In this document: positions 1-12,801 of the stretch, piece after piece
Numbering within the stretch: position 1 is the stretch's first letter
Layout: the number at the start of each line of letters is the position of its first letter
Source: Lates calcarifer
Lineage: Eukaryota > Chordata > Actinopteri > Centropomidae
Assembly (NCBI RefSeq): GCF_001640805.2
Contig: NC_066837.1
Coordinates: forward strand, 17,971,501 to 18,035,500
DNA length: 64,000 nucleotides
Reading direction: 5' to 3'
Notes under the pieces: model-generated
What the model was told of the DNA's origin: nothing
Databases searched by the model: none
Seen by the model: the letters and a program-made list of their open reading frames with translations, nothing else
Program-made: the position numbers and the translations under genes

Positions 1-1088
1 ATAGTTCTTCCTAATTTTAGTGATTCCAAAAATGAATAAAGAATAAAAAGAGACAGTAAGACTTTAGCAAAGAGAGACAATCATAGTGAGGAAGAGGAGA
101 AGCACACCATGCCTTTCATAAATGTATTGATTTAATGATCAATTAGCATGATATTGAATTGTTTGTTGTTGTTATTGTGACATTGTCATGGCTGCTGAGG
201 GAATCTGGTAATAATCTACCATTTTTAATTAAAAGATAAACAGTGGAGCTGAAGTGAATGCAAGTGAACTGAGGGAGAAAGAGATACAGACACAGAAATG
301 GGGGCTGTGGGGAGAGAGAGAGGCAAAAAAAGAAACAGAAATTGACTCTTGAGATTGGAGGTGGTGAGTAAGACAATGTTAATTAAACAGCTCAGCCCCG
401 AAGACCACGGTACGCCTCCTCTGGCGCTCATTGTCCTCCTCTCCTCCTCCTCCTCACCCTTCACCATCCTCCATTTCTTCTCTCTTTATCATCCTATACT
501 CCCCTCTCTCCCTGTTACTCTATTGATCATTGCCACTATCTGTTTATCTCTTTCTTCCCCACCCCCTCCCTCCTCCAACTCTCCACTATCAGACTGTTTG
601 GGATGATTCAGCCCTCAGCTTCACAGAAGTGGTCAGGAAATGAAAGTAGAATTTTTTTTAATTTTTTATTTTGAGTGCGTTTCAGATCTGTGGGATGGGT
701 GACAGAAAGATTTTTGTGCCTGGGAGGACACAGTATGCTGTTAAATATATATATATTATTACAGTTAGGAGAGCAGTAAGGTTTCACACAGACACATTCA
801 CAGTTACAGTCTTTTCTAGCTTAGGGACATTTGCAAACAAAAGGCCTCTCAAGTCAACACTGAATCACAGCTTTATTCTTGTGAAAAGTGTGAGGAAAGT
901 ATGTGCTAACTGATGGTAAGGGACCAGTGGCTCTGTATGACTTGAAGCTATTGAACAAAAACATCTTTAAGATGACAGTGTTAGAAAATAGAGTCCTGCA
1001 GTGTCTCTGTTAATATCTACAGATGAAGAGTTTCTGCATCAGTTAAAGCTGTGCTCTTGATGGTTCCATTACTCTGCAGGCATCCATT

Positions 1089-1098
1089 CACACACACA

Positions 1099-1141
<43 letters not shown>
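1089..1141. repeat. (CA)n microsatellite
   Basis: Dinucleotide CA array of about 26 units with one CATA interruption. Confidence 0.97.
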
Positions 1142-3240
1142 GCTTTATTTCAAGTAGATAATCATATTTTGCTTTTGCACCAGAGGCAAAAGTCTTTCAA
1201 CATTGATGTCTTATTTTCCAAAACAGTTTGTTCATTACTGATGTGTAAAAATAGAATAGAGTTGTGTAACACAGGGAAAAAAAGCAAAAACCTCAGAGAG
1301 GATTTTGGGCACACACTGACTAAAAATGACCCTCCTCCCAAGTGGTTCAAGACCAAATGAGTGAACCCTGTCAGTGCAATCCACACACCTGACTAAAAAT
1401 ACCCAGGGGGCCGTGGGGCTTAGCCCTGGACGAATAAGAGGTCCTGGCAGCAAACAGCCATCTGACCACAAATGCCCCAGACGCCAGCGAAGCACCTGAG
1501 CTTTCTGCCAACAGCGAAATGACAGATTAAGGAGGCGGCGGGGGAGGAACTGAACACACCTGATGCCGCCTTCTTCCATTTTTCTTTTCACCTTCCTACC
1601 CTACCTGCTTTTCTCTTTTTGCCATCCCTTTTTTTTATATACAGCAAGAAAACACAATGTAGTGTCAACAGAAGCCACGGTACCCCTGCTGCCTCCCTGT
1701 ATTAAGGGAAAACAACACATAAGAGTAACAAAGTTGCAATCACTGAAATTGCCCATGGTATTTTACACTTAGTTACATCATGTCTAAAATATTGTCCCAG
1801 CAACATCCCATGCTAAAATCCTATACCAAAGTGCTGCACATTGTGACTGCTTATATCTGTGAATAAGTAGAAATGGTAAACATGGTGTATTATGATCAAA
1901 GGATTAGATTCCAGTCATTACAGGACAGGCTAAGGATAAATTAATAGATAACAGAAGAGACGTCTTGCGCCAACACAACCATAGAAATCGGAGATTTCAT
2001 CCAATGTCCTCTGCCCTGCTGACTGATTCAAATAAACACAATTATGTTATGTAGTGAATTACACTGTAGGTTTAGTTTTAACAGGCTTGTGGACAGAGGA
2101 AGCTTTTGAGTTGGCTTTCGCACAGGCATTTATGCACCATTTGTGTTGTTCTTAATAAGGCAGCTGAGCTGAGTGTTGCTGTTATTTCCCCAATGACTTG
2201 AGAACACGTTCCAAAGGCAGTCGTGGTGATCAGAGCACCGACTGTAGACACACCAAATTTCTTTCTGCCTCTCTTCTCTTCAGGTTATTTTAAAATGATG
2301 AATCCTACTGGAGGGGCAAGAGTTCCCCTGTGAATGTTCCTGGAATCTTTTTGCTTTTCTGCACTGAGTTTGCTTTAGGCGGCCCATAACCGCCTTAATG
2401 GAACTGCACAGGATGTGTACTTTGCAGGGTTTAATTTGCATGTGTGATGTCTTTGTCTCAGTGTGAGTCTATTTATGTACAAGTTCATGAGCACACACAC
2501 AGCAGTATATGAATAACAATGTTGCCACAAATCAAATAGTGCGTCCTATTACATAATTACAGCTCATAACTTGTGGCTTTTACAGATCTTCATGGAAAAA
2601 TAAACCCCTCAGATTTAAGAGGAAATCAATTTAAACCAATTTTCACGCAGGATTTTACACCTCAAATCTCCAAAAGTTATGTTTTCTGCTGCAAGACGAC
2701 ACATGATTACCACATTTTTCAGTAAATATGGTCTCCATGCCTCTGGTAACGAAAAATAAATAGACATTCCCAGGTCGAGTCCTCCAGAAGACCTGCTGCA
2801 AATCATTTCCCACCTTTCTCTTTCCTGTCCTCTCTGTATAATATCATGAAGGAAAAAACACTTTAAACCCCATACATAATAAGTGATATCTATTTAATGA
2901 TCTTGCTAATGTCTTCATATTCTCATGAAAAGTCCTTCACAAAACCATACAGGTTGCTTGTTCCTACCCTATGAAAAGTGTGACCCATACAAGTGTACCA
3001 GCCACACACACATCACTCTCCTGTGTGACAGTACTGTGTTTTGTTGACCCATCTATCCACCAAACCTCCTCCGGTCATAATTACTATGGTCACTAGATGT
3101 CACTTAACAACAAAACCTAACTGGGGGTTGTAATAAACTACCTATAGGTTCATTTTTTTAAAAGATGACAGTCTTGACAGTGAATGATTGTGGGAAGTGA
3201 TTTGTCTATTGCATTGACCGCATAAATGAGTGGTGTGTAG

Positions 3241-3261
3241 GTGTGTGTGTGTGTGTGTGTG
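3241..3261. repeat. (GT)10 microsatellite
   Basis: Uninterrupted GT run followed by GCACGC. Confidence 0.95.
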
Positions 3262-6200
3262 CACGCATTCAGGCAGATGTAATACCTTCACCGTGAGTGG
3301 CTGATTGAAGGATTGAAGTAATGTCAAAATGCCTAACTCTCCACCTGTGCATAGCCCTCAGAGGGTTGATGGAAATGACACAGCAGCTTACCCTCAGCTC
3401 CACAGTTCACCATGACCGGACCTGAACACTCAAATAACCTGCTGGAGAGTTTGTGGAGAGTTTTACATTCAAAATGTGTAGAGTGAGAAGGAGGGGGAGA
3501 GAACAAACTTTGAAACAGATCCTGTTATCTCCTAGGAGGGATCTCTTTTTCTACCACGTTTCCCAGGGAATCCTCTTTTTGTAAACACACAGCATAAACA
3601 ACATACGCCCGGCACCCCCATGGCCAGTTAGCCTCCATCTGTGCAAGTGACTCCCACAATCCACTGCTCAAATCTAAATTGACCTCTCTATTTTCCCATA
3701 AGACACATCCCAGTCTGGCCTTTATTTTTTCATTTCAAGAGCACCAAGTGAACATCACACAAAGTTAGCGCGCTAAGCTTCCCTTAGCCTCTATTCAGCA
3801 GGAAGTCTTTTTATTTGTGCAGTATTACAGAGCTTTATCACTCTATTTATGTGCAAATTGCCTGGATTGTTGAGGGTGAAATAGGACGCTATTGTGGTGC
3901 TCTGGACCTAATTGATTTTTCAGTGTTTTCCATCATGAGACCTCCTGCTGCCATTTCCTGTAAATGCAAAACCTCATTATTGTACCTGGGAGCGGCGCTG
4001 ATTCAATATCCCTGAGATGCGTACTGATAAAGCTGGAGAATTTCAGCTCCCCCACAAATACACAGCATGTTATGACAACAGAGGAATTCCCTGCATACAA
4101 TAAACTGTCGGTTACTTGAGGTTTACATTCTCTGTGTTTTTTGCCATGTTATTAAATGGATGACTACTTATTACTCATTGGTCCATATCGATGATGGGTA
4201 CATTTTTTTGGAAACTTTCACTACCTCCTCCTCCTCCTCCTCCTCTCCTCTCCATCCTCATTACCTTTTCTTCCCTGTAGCCAAGTAATGTGGAGGAGGA
4301 GACAAAGAAAGGAATGAAGAGGACAAGCCAAGAATCAGGGACAAGTGGTGGCCAATTTGGACGATCTTTTTGTCAAGAGCCAAATATGAATGTCAAACTG
4401 TGACTGCCTGCACAGCTGGTACGTTTGTTTATTCAGCCACATTCATACAATAGATAAACTTTTCAATGCCTACTCTGGCGAATGAATTTAACTGGAAATT
4501 TTTAAAAATGTGATGCCTATAACAATGGCTGGATGACATTTTTAAATATCATACCTCTTATGCCAGAAAACACAATTGACTATAAGTAAGAAAGGAGTGG
4601 TGTATTTTCAACCACTTGCCATGTTTTGTTTTTCATATTTTTTGACAATAGCTGACACTCAGACTGAAAATACCACTGGATTAAAAAGACTAAATGGGGC
4701 TGCGTTTGTGTGGAGGCGCCACTATAGGTACCACAAAATACAATCGAGGTCAGTTTGAGAAAAAGATCCTTGAGTTTGACGGTTTATCAGACACCAAAAC
4801 GCTGCACAGTGGTTTATGATATGATGAAACAGGATTTAAAATCTCTGGAAAGTGATAATGTGGATAATCTTTTTACTCTCTGACTTAACAACTGCAAGGT
4901 AACAATTGGAACTACACTGTTAACGCTAGAAAGTAATCTATCTGGAATGCTTGAACATGTTCGATTGGCAATTGCAGTGCTCTGCTGGATGACTTTGTAA
5001 TGAATAGCTGCAAACATTTTTCTTCCTGATGGCTCTGCATCTTTTTGCAAACAATGTGGTCAAACTGAAATGAAAAATGGGCTTGCATTTGTGTGCTTTT
5101 TTTGGACTATTAGTGCTATTCTCATTCTGAACATAGCCTTACAGATGACTTCGATCCCCTAAACCTGAAAAGCCCTCTTTGCTCAGGGAGAACACTTGTT
5201 TCAAATGTTTCAGCAGCAGCCTCTTTTGTCTCCTCCACTTCAGGGCACCAATAACATGGTGGCAAAAATGTCATTTTCAGGTTCACAAAAAAAAAAAAAA
5301 AGAGTAGGGTAGAGTGGGAAAGGATGTGTGATGATGAACTCCATGTCACTGCACTTCCTACTGCATGTCCAGATTTTGCTGTGTGGTAATTTGCCATCTT
5401 CCTGTTTTATTCCTCCCTGTCATCTCCTGCTGCTAAAGCATATTTTCAGTCCATGCACCCTCTTCTAACAATCTCCTTCTCGAAGAGGACAGTACATGAA
5501 GTGCATTTCCAAACAGTTGTACTGTTTTAAAATCACTGTACAGCTGTCAAGTGACCTACAAATTGTCATGCTGTGGTAGCTTCACAGTGAGATAAAGACA
5601 GTCCTGGGAGGACATCAGTATGTGAAGGCTGTCTGCTTTCAGACTGAGAAAACTATCATTCTTTGTCACATGCTGAATTAACCTCTCTGAGAATACAATC
5701 ATTTCAATCCTTTCATCAGAATTATAAAGTCCTGCATACGCATATAATTATGCTTCCATTGTAAATTTAAAGAAAATGCTTAAATTGATCACACAAAAGT
5801 AACTGATCGAAATTAAGTTCATACATGAGCATGCCAAACAAACATCTCTTGTACAGACCCTCATAGGATGTTGACATGTGAGTCAGTGTTTTTCATCACA
5901 TTTCTGGTCCTACAGGCTTTCTACAATCATCCATCATGGCAATAGGTTTGACTTTTTCATACAAGCTGCAAAACAAACTATAGCACATAATGGACAGTAG
6001 CAGTGCTGTGGCTGAAAGGTTGTACAGTCTAAGGAAGACAGCACTGCACCAACTGACAAATGTGATTACGACCAAATCAAACAACTGGTCCCCAAAACGT
6101 ACAGAAACACCAAGGTTTCAGTACAGAAAGACACTAGCTGTGTATGAAAGCACACCCTATTTCCTACCTAGTGCAATATTGTTTAACCCAAACCGGACTT

Positions 6201-9200
6201 CCTGGATATGAAGTGTCCAGTATAATGCACTATTTGATGAAGTACACAAATCAGCAAGTCAGCAATAGTCAATGAGTGAACAAGGGGGTGATTTCAGACA
6301 CAGAAACTAATCTAAAAACCACCCACAATCCAAAGTCACCTTGGAGCCTTGGTCATTTTGTAGAATGACTATGTTTATAAATGAGAATGAGTGTCTTTAC
6401 GTCTATTAAACCTAGAGCAAAGAGACTACACAGCAGTGACAAAGCGGGCCCTCTTTAAGCTCCAGAGAAACGCTGGCCTTACATAACCTCAGTAACCACA
6501 GTGACACTTCAGTTGCTTCAAAACTATACGGCTTCTTTTAGTCAACATTTTTTGTTATTCACTTGACAACACTGGTAGCTGAAGTTCTGATAAAATACCA
6601 ACAACAATGGTGTTTTGTTCTCTGAGTTGTCAAACCTGGAGAGATGACAGATTACAAAAACAGTCTTTCTACAGTGGATGGCTTGAACAGTCAAACAGAA
6701 ATAAACAGAACAGAAATATGAAACAAAAAACAAACCCAAAAACAAACAGATACTTACCCACTATGCTTCAGACCATAAAATTTAATTATGCTCTCTGTAA
6801 AAACCTTATTTGTGTTATATTGTCTAAAATGTTGTTTCAAAACACTGTCCTCTTTACCAAGAGGAAATTATGCAGAAAATACTACCATACATCATCTTTT
6901 ATCTCCATAATGCCACGCTACAACCTCAGTAGTAATGAGTGTGTAAATTCATGTGCTACATTTTATAAAACATGACATAAATCCCTTTGAATGAAGTTAT
7001 GATATCCTGGAATCTGGTCTGCTGCGATCTTATGAATTATTCTGAGGTAAGGACCATTCATCATTTTCATCAGACTGCTCACAAGAATAGGAGCCACATT
7101 TGCCAGTGAGTAGTTAAGTGTGATTCATTGCAAGTGCATTTATGTGTGTGTGCGTGTCTGTGTGTGTGTGAGTTCTGTGCAAGGTTTCCCCTTGAGGCCC
7201 ATGTATTTATGAGACTCTCCAGTGTAATTCTAATGGATTCATTACCTACTTGACTTACGTACACAGCGGATGTGTGCATGTGTGTTTTTGCTCATACATG
7301 CTTATGTTAGAATGAGTGATTGTGACTGAAAGCATGCTGTATGTGTCTGCTCCTTTCCTTAGTGCTGTGACACTGTATTCACTGTGTGACAATAGAAATG
7401 TCTCCTGTTGAGAAAGTGAAGCGTCTTAATTTTTCATGAGCACTTTGAGCGCAGAAGTGAATTATTGATGTCATTCTTCTTCAGGGGTAACAAAAACCCC
7501 CATAAAGGCATCATTAAGCAGTAGGGTTGGTGAAAACAGGCTAAGCCCAACTTAGCTAAGTGGCAATCCACAGTGATTGCTATTAATGATTGCTATTAAT
7601 GATCGAACACTACACAGTGGTAATATGACTCAATTAAGCCCTTTTCAGACATGAACATTGACCTGTTAAAGACATGGTGGTGGGTCTTTCAAACACAGGT
7701 CTTTGTTTGTGACAGGACTGTTATAGATAAAGCAGCTCTGCTTGTGCGATAAGAAAGATCTACTGCCCTGTACTCCCCCTCAGCACAGAGGAGGTAATGC
7801 CATCAGGAGAGAAGAACGTTCACATAAAGTGCCTTTGTGATGAAGAATACAAGTTGTCAAGGTTTCACTGTTGTTGCCAAAATTCAACCTCACAGCCTGA
7901 CTCCCTCCTATCTACAGCAAGGGTATGATGCTAATTAACCCCACGAGAAGTTGTCCTGGGACCTGTCACATTCCTCATGCATTTCCTCATAAATTCCATA
8001 ATTAATTTGATATGACATGCAGGATTCTGCAGCCTGCCTGTTTAACACAGTCTGACTAGGCTAAAAATAGACATAATTATGACTTTAAAAGCTGAAATGT
8101 TTTTAAAAAGTCCATTTTCCTTACAGCCGTCTAATCCGGAGGTTATGTGTTATTCTGGAGTTTCTTGCAAGTGGCTGGCATGACTGAGGGTTTAAAATGA
8201 ATATTTACTGCTGAAGCAGCTGTGTGAAGAAAGCAGCAGCAGAAGACACACTTTTAAAGGGCGCTTCACCAACTACACAAACTCAAAGCAGCAGAATCCA
8301 AGTTCTCCTTGACTGGTATGCATCAAGCTCAAAAAACACTTGATCCTGCACTTCCCAAAATGCAACCAGTAGCATCTTTTTGTGAGGGAACCCCGGCCAT
8401 GCACTTCAAACCCCACACACTCTTGTCTGTCAGCCCAAACTGCAATAATCCCAATGGCACACAAGACATTACAATGCCTCTCTCTATTTCATCTATTCCA
8501 TCTATACATAAGTTAGGGCAATGTAAAGACAGTCAATAGTCCTGCATACTGACCTGCCATAGTATTTACAAAGTGAAGTGCATATCACAAAAGGGCTCTA
8601 GAAAACATTCAGTCAGCCACTTTGCTTTACAAAATATGTGTGAGTGTTTGTGTGTCAATACATTTTCCTCATTCTCATGTCAATAGCGCATTCAGCAGTG
8701 TCTTGCATGGACGAAAAGGGTTTTTAAAAGGCAATGATGATGCAAGGCTGACTCAACTTCATACCTGTCTCTGTTTGTGTAAGGAGACACAGTTATACAC
8801 TCTCTGTCTATCACTGGGGGAAAATAAGAGAGAGAGGCAGACAAAGAGCCTGAGAACATTTTTTCAAATGTTTACTGATGACCTGTGATGCTATCTTCAG
8901 AGAAAAGAGCAAAATGGTTCTTACTTGCCTCAAGCTGGTGACTTTTCAGAGTTTAAGATAAATTAGTTATTTGTATGAGCTCATCCAGGCGAAACATTAA
9001 CTCAAGTAAACTTTTTTATTTTGGACGATGTGATTCACCAGGCTGGCATTCAGACTTGGCATTTAATTCAATTTGTTTGGGTTCTATTATGTATAAAGAA
9101 ACAGACTGAATGGAGGAATACCAAGCACACTGGAGACAGTGGCCTTCTCTTCTCAGAAGTAAAAATGTCTGCCTGTGAGAAACACTGTGGTTAATGAAAC

Positions 9201-9391
9201 ATAGCAGCTCGCCAAAAGTGAAAAATGGTTAAAAGTGTGACTGTGAATCAGTGTGAATATGAACTAATCAAGAGGACGGAGGGAGGCTGACAAAGAGAAA
9301 ATTGGAAATGAGGAATGAGCAAAACTGCCAACTCGGTGTGGGAAGTCGGTGTCGGCGGGGTTTTTGATGGACATCTTGTTGCCGTGGTTAC

Positions 9392-9536
9392 CTGAGTGCG
9401 GTGCAGAGCCTCCGCGACTGTAGAGGGGAGGAGCCTGGAAGGCATAGACCACGTCACTGTCGGCAATTGCCGTCAGGTCGTCGTCATCTGAGAAGGAACG
9501 CTGGAACCCCGTGGAGTACAACTCTGATAGGATGAC
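9392..9536 (-). CDS. usp43: usp43 exon: second half of the ubiquitin-like insert
   Basis: The exon is 145 nt, starting in phase 0 with VILSELYSTGFQRSFSDDDD and running through LTAIADSDVVYAFQAPP to a short Ser/Gly/Pro tail. It ends after one base of a Gly codon. The GFQRSF and YAFQ-PP words favour USP43 over USP31. The acceptor is CTCCCTCTCTAG and the donor TCAG|GTAACC. The open frame continues about 130 nt past the donor, but that part lacks family resemblance and I treat it as intron. The next exon, expected to resemble LILFCN..GTGQQ..RFGPPF, was not found in 1-9391. Confidence 0.93.
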
Positions 9537-12044
9537 CTAGAGAGGGAGAGTGACAGACATGGTGAAATGGTGAAAATAACAAACTCAACTAAACTGAAAA
9601 TTAAAAGAAAAAAACCATTGAGTACAAGTGCTGACCCTCTCTGAGAACTTGTTGTGAAGATATGACTCACAGAAATAAACCAACAATGATATTGTATGCG
9701 GGGAAATTCAGAGAGGAAATACTGCTAGATACATTTGTAATCAGCTGAAAGAAATCAAAGAAAATCCTAAAGGTTGCTGCTTTAAATCTTGCAAAAGCCT
9801 GAAATAAATAGCACAAAATCAGAGGAAAGATATCAAGATAAAAATTCAAGGGAATGACAGTAAGGATGTGTTTTTTTTCAGAATGCCCTTAATATTCAGA
9901 GATGCACATTTCCTGGTTTCACGTTGAAATCAGAGCCCTGACAGTGAAACACAAAATTGTATTAAGTGAGGAGAGCTGTGTAATTCACACTGCTGAATAT
10001 TTTGTGCCTAAGTGCAGACTGAGAAGTTTTTGTTTATTTATTTGTGTTTTATGCGTCATATGCCATGACCACGGAAAGTACTCATCTATGATCGGCTGCC
10101 AGGAGTCCTGGGAAATGATTTTAACGTGCCAACTTTGTGTGCAAAGATTATTAAACTGCTGGTAACCATAGCAACAGCATTTCTAAATTGTGATACTTTG
10201 ATGATCCATTGACTCTCAGTGGTTAAAGAGACCCAACTGTAAGTTGAACTGATTAAAAACCAACTTATAAAAATGGATGATGATTTAAAGTCTGTTTGTA
10301 GGACGTCTGATTCATGTTTCAGTACATGTTGTGTATTGTGTACGCGCACAAAAACACACACACATTTTTATCGTACAAATACTTCAAAGAAACTGGACAG
10401 GGTTGGAGATATGGATAAAGATAAAAGGCAGTAAACAAGCTGTTTGTTCCACAGCTTTCTGATTTGATGACACACTCTGTGTGTGTGTGTGTATGTGGTG
10501 TGTATGTGTGTGTATGGCTCCCCTCATGACAGAAATTTCTCTGTCCTATGACTTCCTTTTTGCCAGACCACAGGTTCAACTGTGCTTTTTCTCTGCCTTT
10601 ATATTTTGGTGTGCCCAGTTTTAACATCACTGGTGATGGTAGGAATTAAAAGCAGAACCAATAAGAGTGGCAAAGGACAACAAAACCTACAGGAGAGTGT
10701 GAGAGACGTTAGTTAAACCCCGTTGTCTACACCTGCACACAGTCCTGAGAAGATGTCTAGTCAGCCAAGTGTAAACACCTGTAAGGGTGGACCATGGGGG
10801 TGTAGGTCCTCTACTTTGCAAAACAATCCAATAGGGAACTTGAATGGTTAAAAAAAAGGCTAAAATCATCCATTTCCAAAATATTTTTTTTATAAAAACA
10901 CTGCTAATTCATGATTCATTAGTTGATTTAAAAATGTGTCTACCCCTCAGGAAAATGTAGAAATTAAACAAAAAACTGAATGCATCACTATTACATACAC
11001 TAGTTGCAAACAGTTAGACTCAAAAAGACCATCACTCATCTCATCCCTCTCTCAAGAAGAACATTGCTGCAGCCCAACACCAAAAGTCTGGAATGTGTTA
11101 TCCAGGTTTTATCCATTTGTCTCTCTATAGTTGCCTTTATTTTTCTTTTGTGTATCTGTGTTTCCTGTTCTGCCACTTTTCCCCACTGGTTTTCAATACG
11201 CACACCATACAGTGTATTTCAGAATAGATTTTGTAGCTGTGGAATAAAATGCATTTTGACATACAGATATATTTGGTATATAATAATAGATGGTGGAACA
11301 ATGCACTCATGAACCATGAACAAGGTGTTTTTCATTTCATTTGTGACTTGGCTGCTCTTCTGCTGCTATGGACCCAGGTTTAGATTCATCATCTGTTGTA
11401 GGACGGGAGAAAGATTGATGAAGACACACCTCTGGAACCTTTTCATTTACCCTTTCTCTTGTTGGTGACATTTCAGCTAACTGCGCACACGCATTCACGT
11501 GTGCAAGTTTTAACCTTATACACAGAGTTCTGAAAGAGAATTCTATTTTTTACTGTTGCAGATTTGCCCATTATCCCCTGATTTTTGAGGATATTTTACT
11601 CACTAATTGCTCTGATGAGAACTGGGGATGTGAAGACATCTTTAATAATGACAGCGAAAAGGGGAAAGCACAGAGATTTTGAACAAATTCACCATTTAAC
11701 CAAATGATCTAAACCATTTATTTGAAAGTGAAATTATTATTATAATCATGATTAACAAAACTGTCTGTTGTAAACATCTACTGAGTGTTCTACAGTTACA
11801 TCCCAGTTGAACTTTAATCCACTGTACTTACCACAGTAATGGATGAACACAGGTATTGTTGGTGCATTCTCACCTCAAAGTAATTGGTTGGGGCCATAGA
11901 TTTTTTTTACTTGTCACTGGATAAGAAACATGTTAATGAAGGCTCCATTTCAATTGGCTGTCCAAGAATACTAGGCTAGGCTTATAACTACAGTAATTAT
12001 TTTAGCATTATTCTATCATCATTATCATTCATCTGTTAACTGCT

Positions 12045-12250
12045 TCATCAAAAACAATGTACTAAATGCCCATAAAAGCTTTGGGGACCCTAAGGTGACA
12101 CCTTTAAATTGTACCATAAACAGATCAGGATCAAAATCAGAACAAACTCCCTTTGAGAAGCTGAAACCATCACAATTTTTTAGCGTTTTTGCTTGATAAA
12201 GGTCAGTTACAAAAATGACTGAAAATGAATTTCTAATTAACTGACTGAGT
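12045..12250 (+). repeat. AT-rich interspersed repeat family 2, copy
   Basis: The block shares TGAGAAGCTGAAACCATCA, a TTTTTGC word, AATTAACTGACT and GTAGATTCATT with the copy ending near 24835. It resembles a common fish repeat with ATTAATCG-type ends, probably a non-autonomous hAT element, but the ends are not clear here. Confidence 0.65.
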
Positions 12251-12547
12251 AGTAGATTCATTATTTCAGCACTATATTACTGTGCCAGTGAGCCAGCGTG
12301 CACAGATAACGAAGCCATTAAAGTGGCACACCTGAACCAAATGCAGCTATTATTAGTGTTGTAAGTCACATGTGCAGCCAAAAAGTCCACCTTAAGAAAG
12401 ATTCGGCCATACACAGCTATGGTCCACTTGCACAGGTTTTTCGGCTTATTTTATGTGATTAACTGAACACCTCTTCTTAGAACAACTCGCACTCTATTTC
12501 AGTAGCTTCAGCTGTCATGTAACTTTGGTATATTTGTTTGTATGTGT

Positions 12548-12549
<2 letters not shown>

Positions 12550-12589
<40 letters not shown>
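12550..12589. repeat. (GT)20 microsatellite beside a splice donor
   Basis: This is an uninterrupted 40-nt GT run on the plus strand, read as CA in the usp43 transcript. It begins 14 nt past the donor of the exon at 12604-12739. Confidence 0.97.
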
Positions 12590-12590
<1 letters not shown>

Positions 12591-12603
12591 TTTGTGTGTA
12601 TAC

Positions 12604-12739
12604 CTGGTCTGGGGAGATGTTGCCCTCCTCTGCCACCATGGCTCTCAGGCAGGACAGTGAACCAAAGAGAGGTACAGCCAGCCCTACCCGCAGATACCTC
12701 TGACCCTTCGTACTGAACACCAGTGTCACACACATCGGC
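12604..12739 (-). CDS. usp43: usp43 exon: first half of the ubiquitin-like insert
   Basis: The exon is 136 nt and completes an Arg codon, then reads PMCVTLVFSTKGQRYLRVGL and continues to MVAEEGNISPDQ, ending in phase 0. This is the insert between the two halves of the USP domain that in USP4, USP11 and USP15 folds like ubiquitin. The wording is close to human USP43 as I remember it. The acceptor is ATTTGCCCCACAG and the donor CAG|GTATAC. CA repeats (transcript sense) sit 14 nt after the donor and about 38 nt before the acceptor. The length is not a multiple of three, so skipping would shift the frame. A longer open frame runs through both repeats, but only this part is exon. Confidence 0.94.
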
Positions 12740-12777
12740 CTGTGGGGCAAATTAGATGGAAAGAGGGAGGAAGAGGA

Positions 12778-12801
12778 GTGTGTGTGTGTGTGTGTGTGTG
12801 T
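12778..12801. repeat. (GT)12 microsatellite beside a splice acceptor
   Basis: This 24-nt GT run is CA in transcript sense and sits about 38-62 nt upstream of the exon at 12604-12739, just before its pyrimidine tract. Confidence 0.97.

Larger units (their letters stand above)
1..9391 (-). other. usp43: intron of usp43 (incomplete at left edge)
   Basis: No exon-like segment with both splice sites and USP similarity was found here on the minus strand, and nothing convincing on the plus strand. It holds a CA microsatellite near 1089-1141, a GT tract at 3241-3261, an imperfect GT tract near 7140-7170, and a TCC run near 4225-4250. Two blocks without simple repeats, about 3800-4020 and 7920-8060 (several TAATTA-type sites), could be regulatory, but this cannot be tested here. 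Confidence 0.6.
9537..12603 (-). other. usp43: intron of usp43, 3.07 kb
   Basis: The intron is bounded by CAG|GTATAC at the right and CTCTCTAG at the left, read on the minus strand. It contains an imperfect GT tract near 10470-10515, a degenerate copy of an AT-rich interspersed repeat at about 12045-12250, and the 40-nt GT run next to the donor. No gene was seen. Confidence 0.8.

Noticed and set aside
9248..9391. Open frame continuing past the usp43 exon end at 9392
   Set aside because: TCAG|GTAACC is a good donor and family resemblance stops there, so the extension is read as intron.
12508..12603. Coding extension of the exon at 12604 into the CA repeat
   Set aside because: The extra sequence encodes only a His-Thr repeat and follows the CAG|GTATAC donor whose phase fits the next exon.
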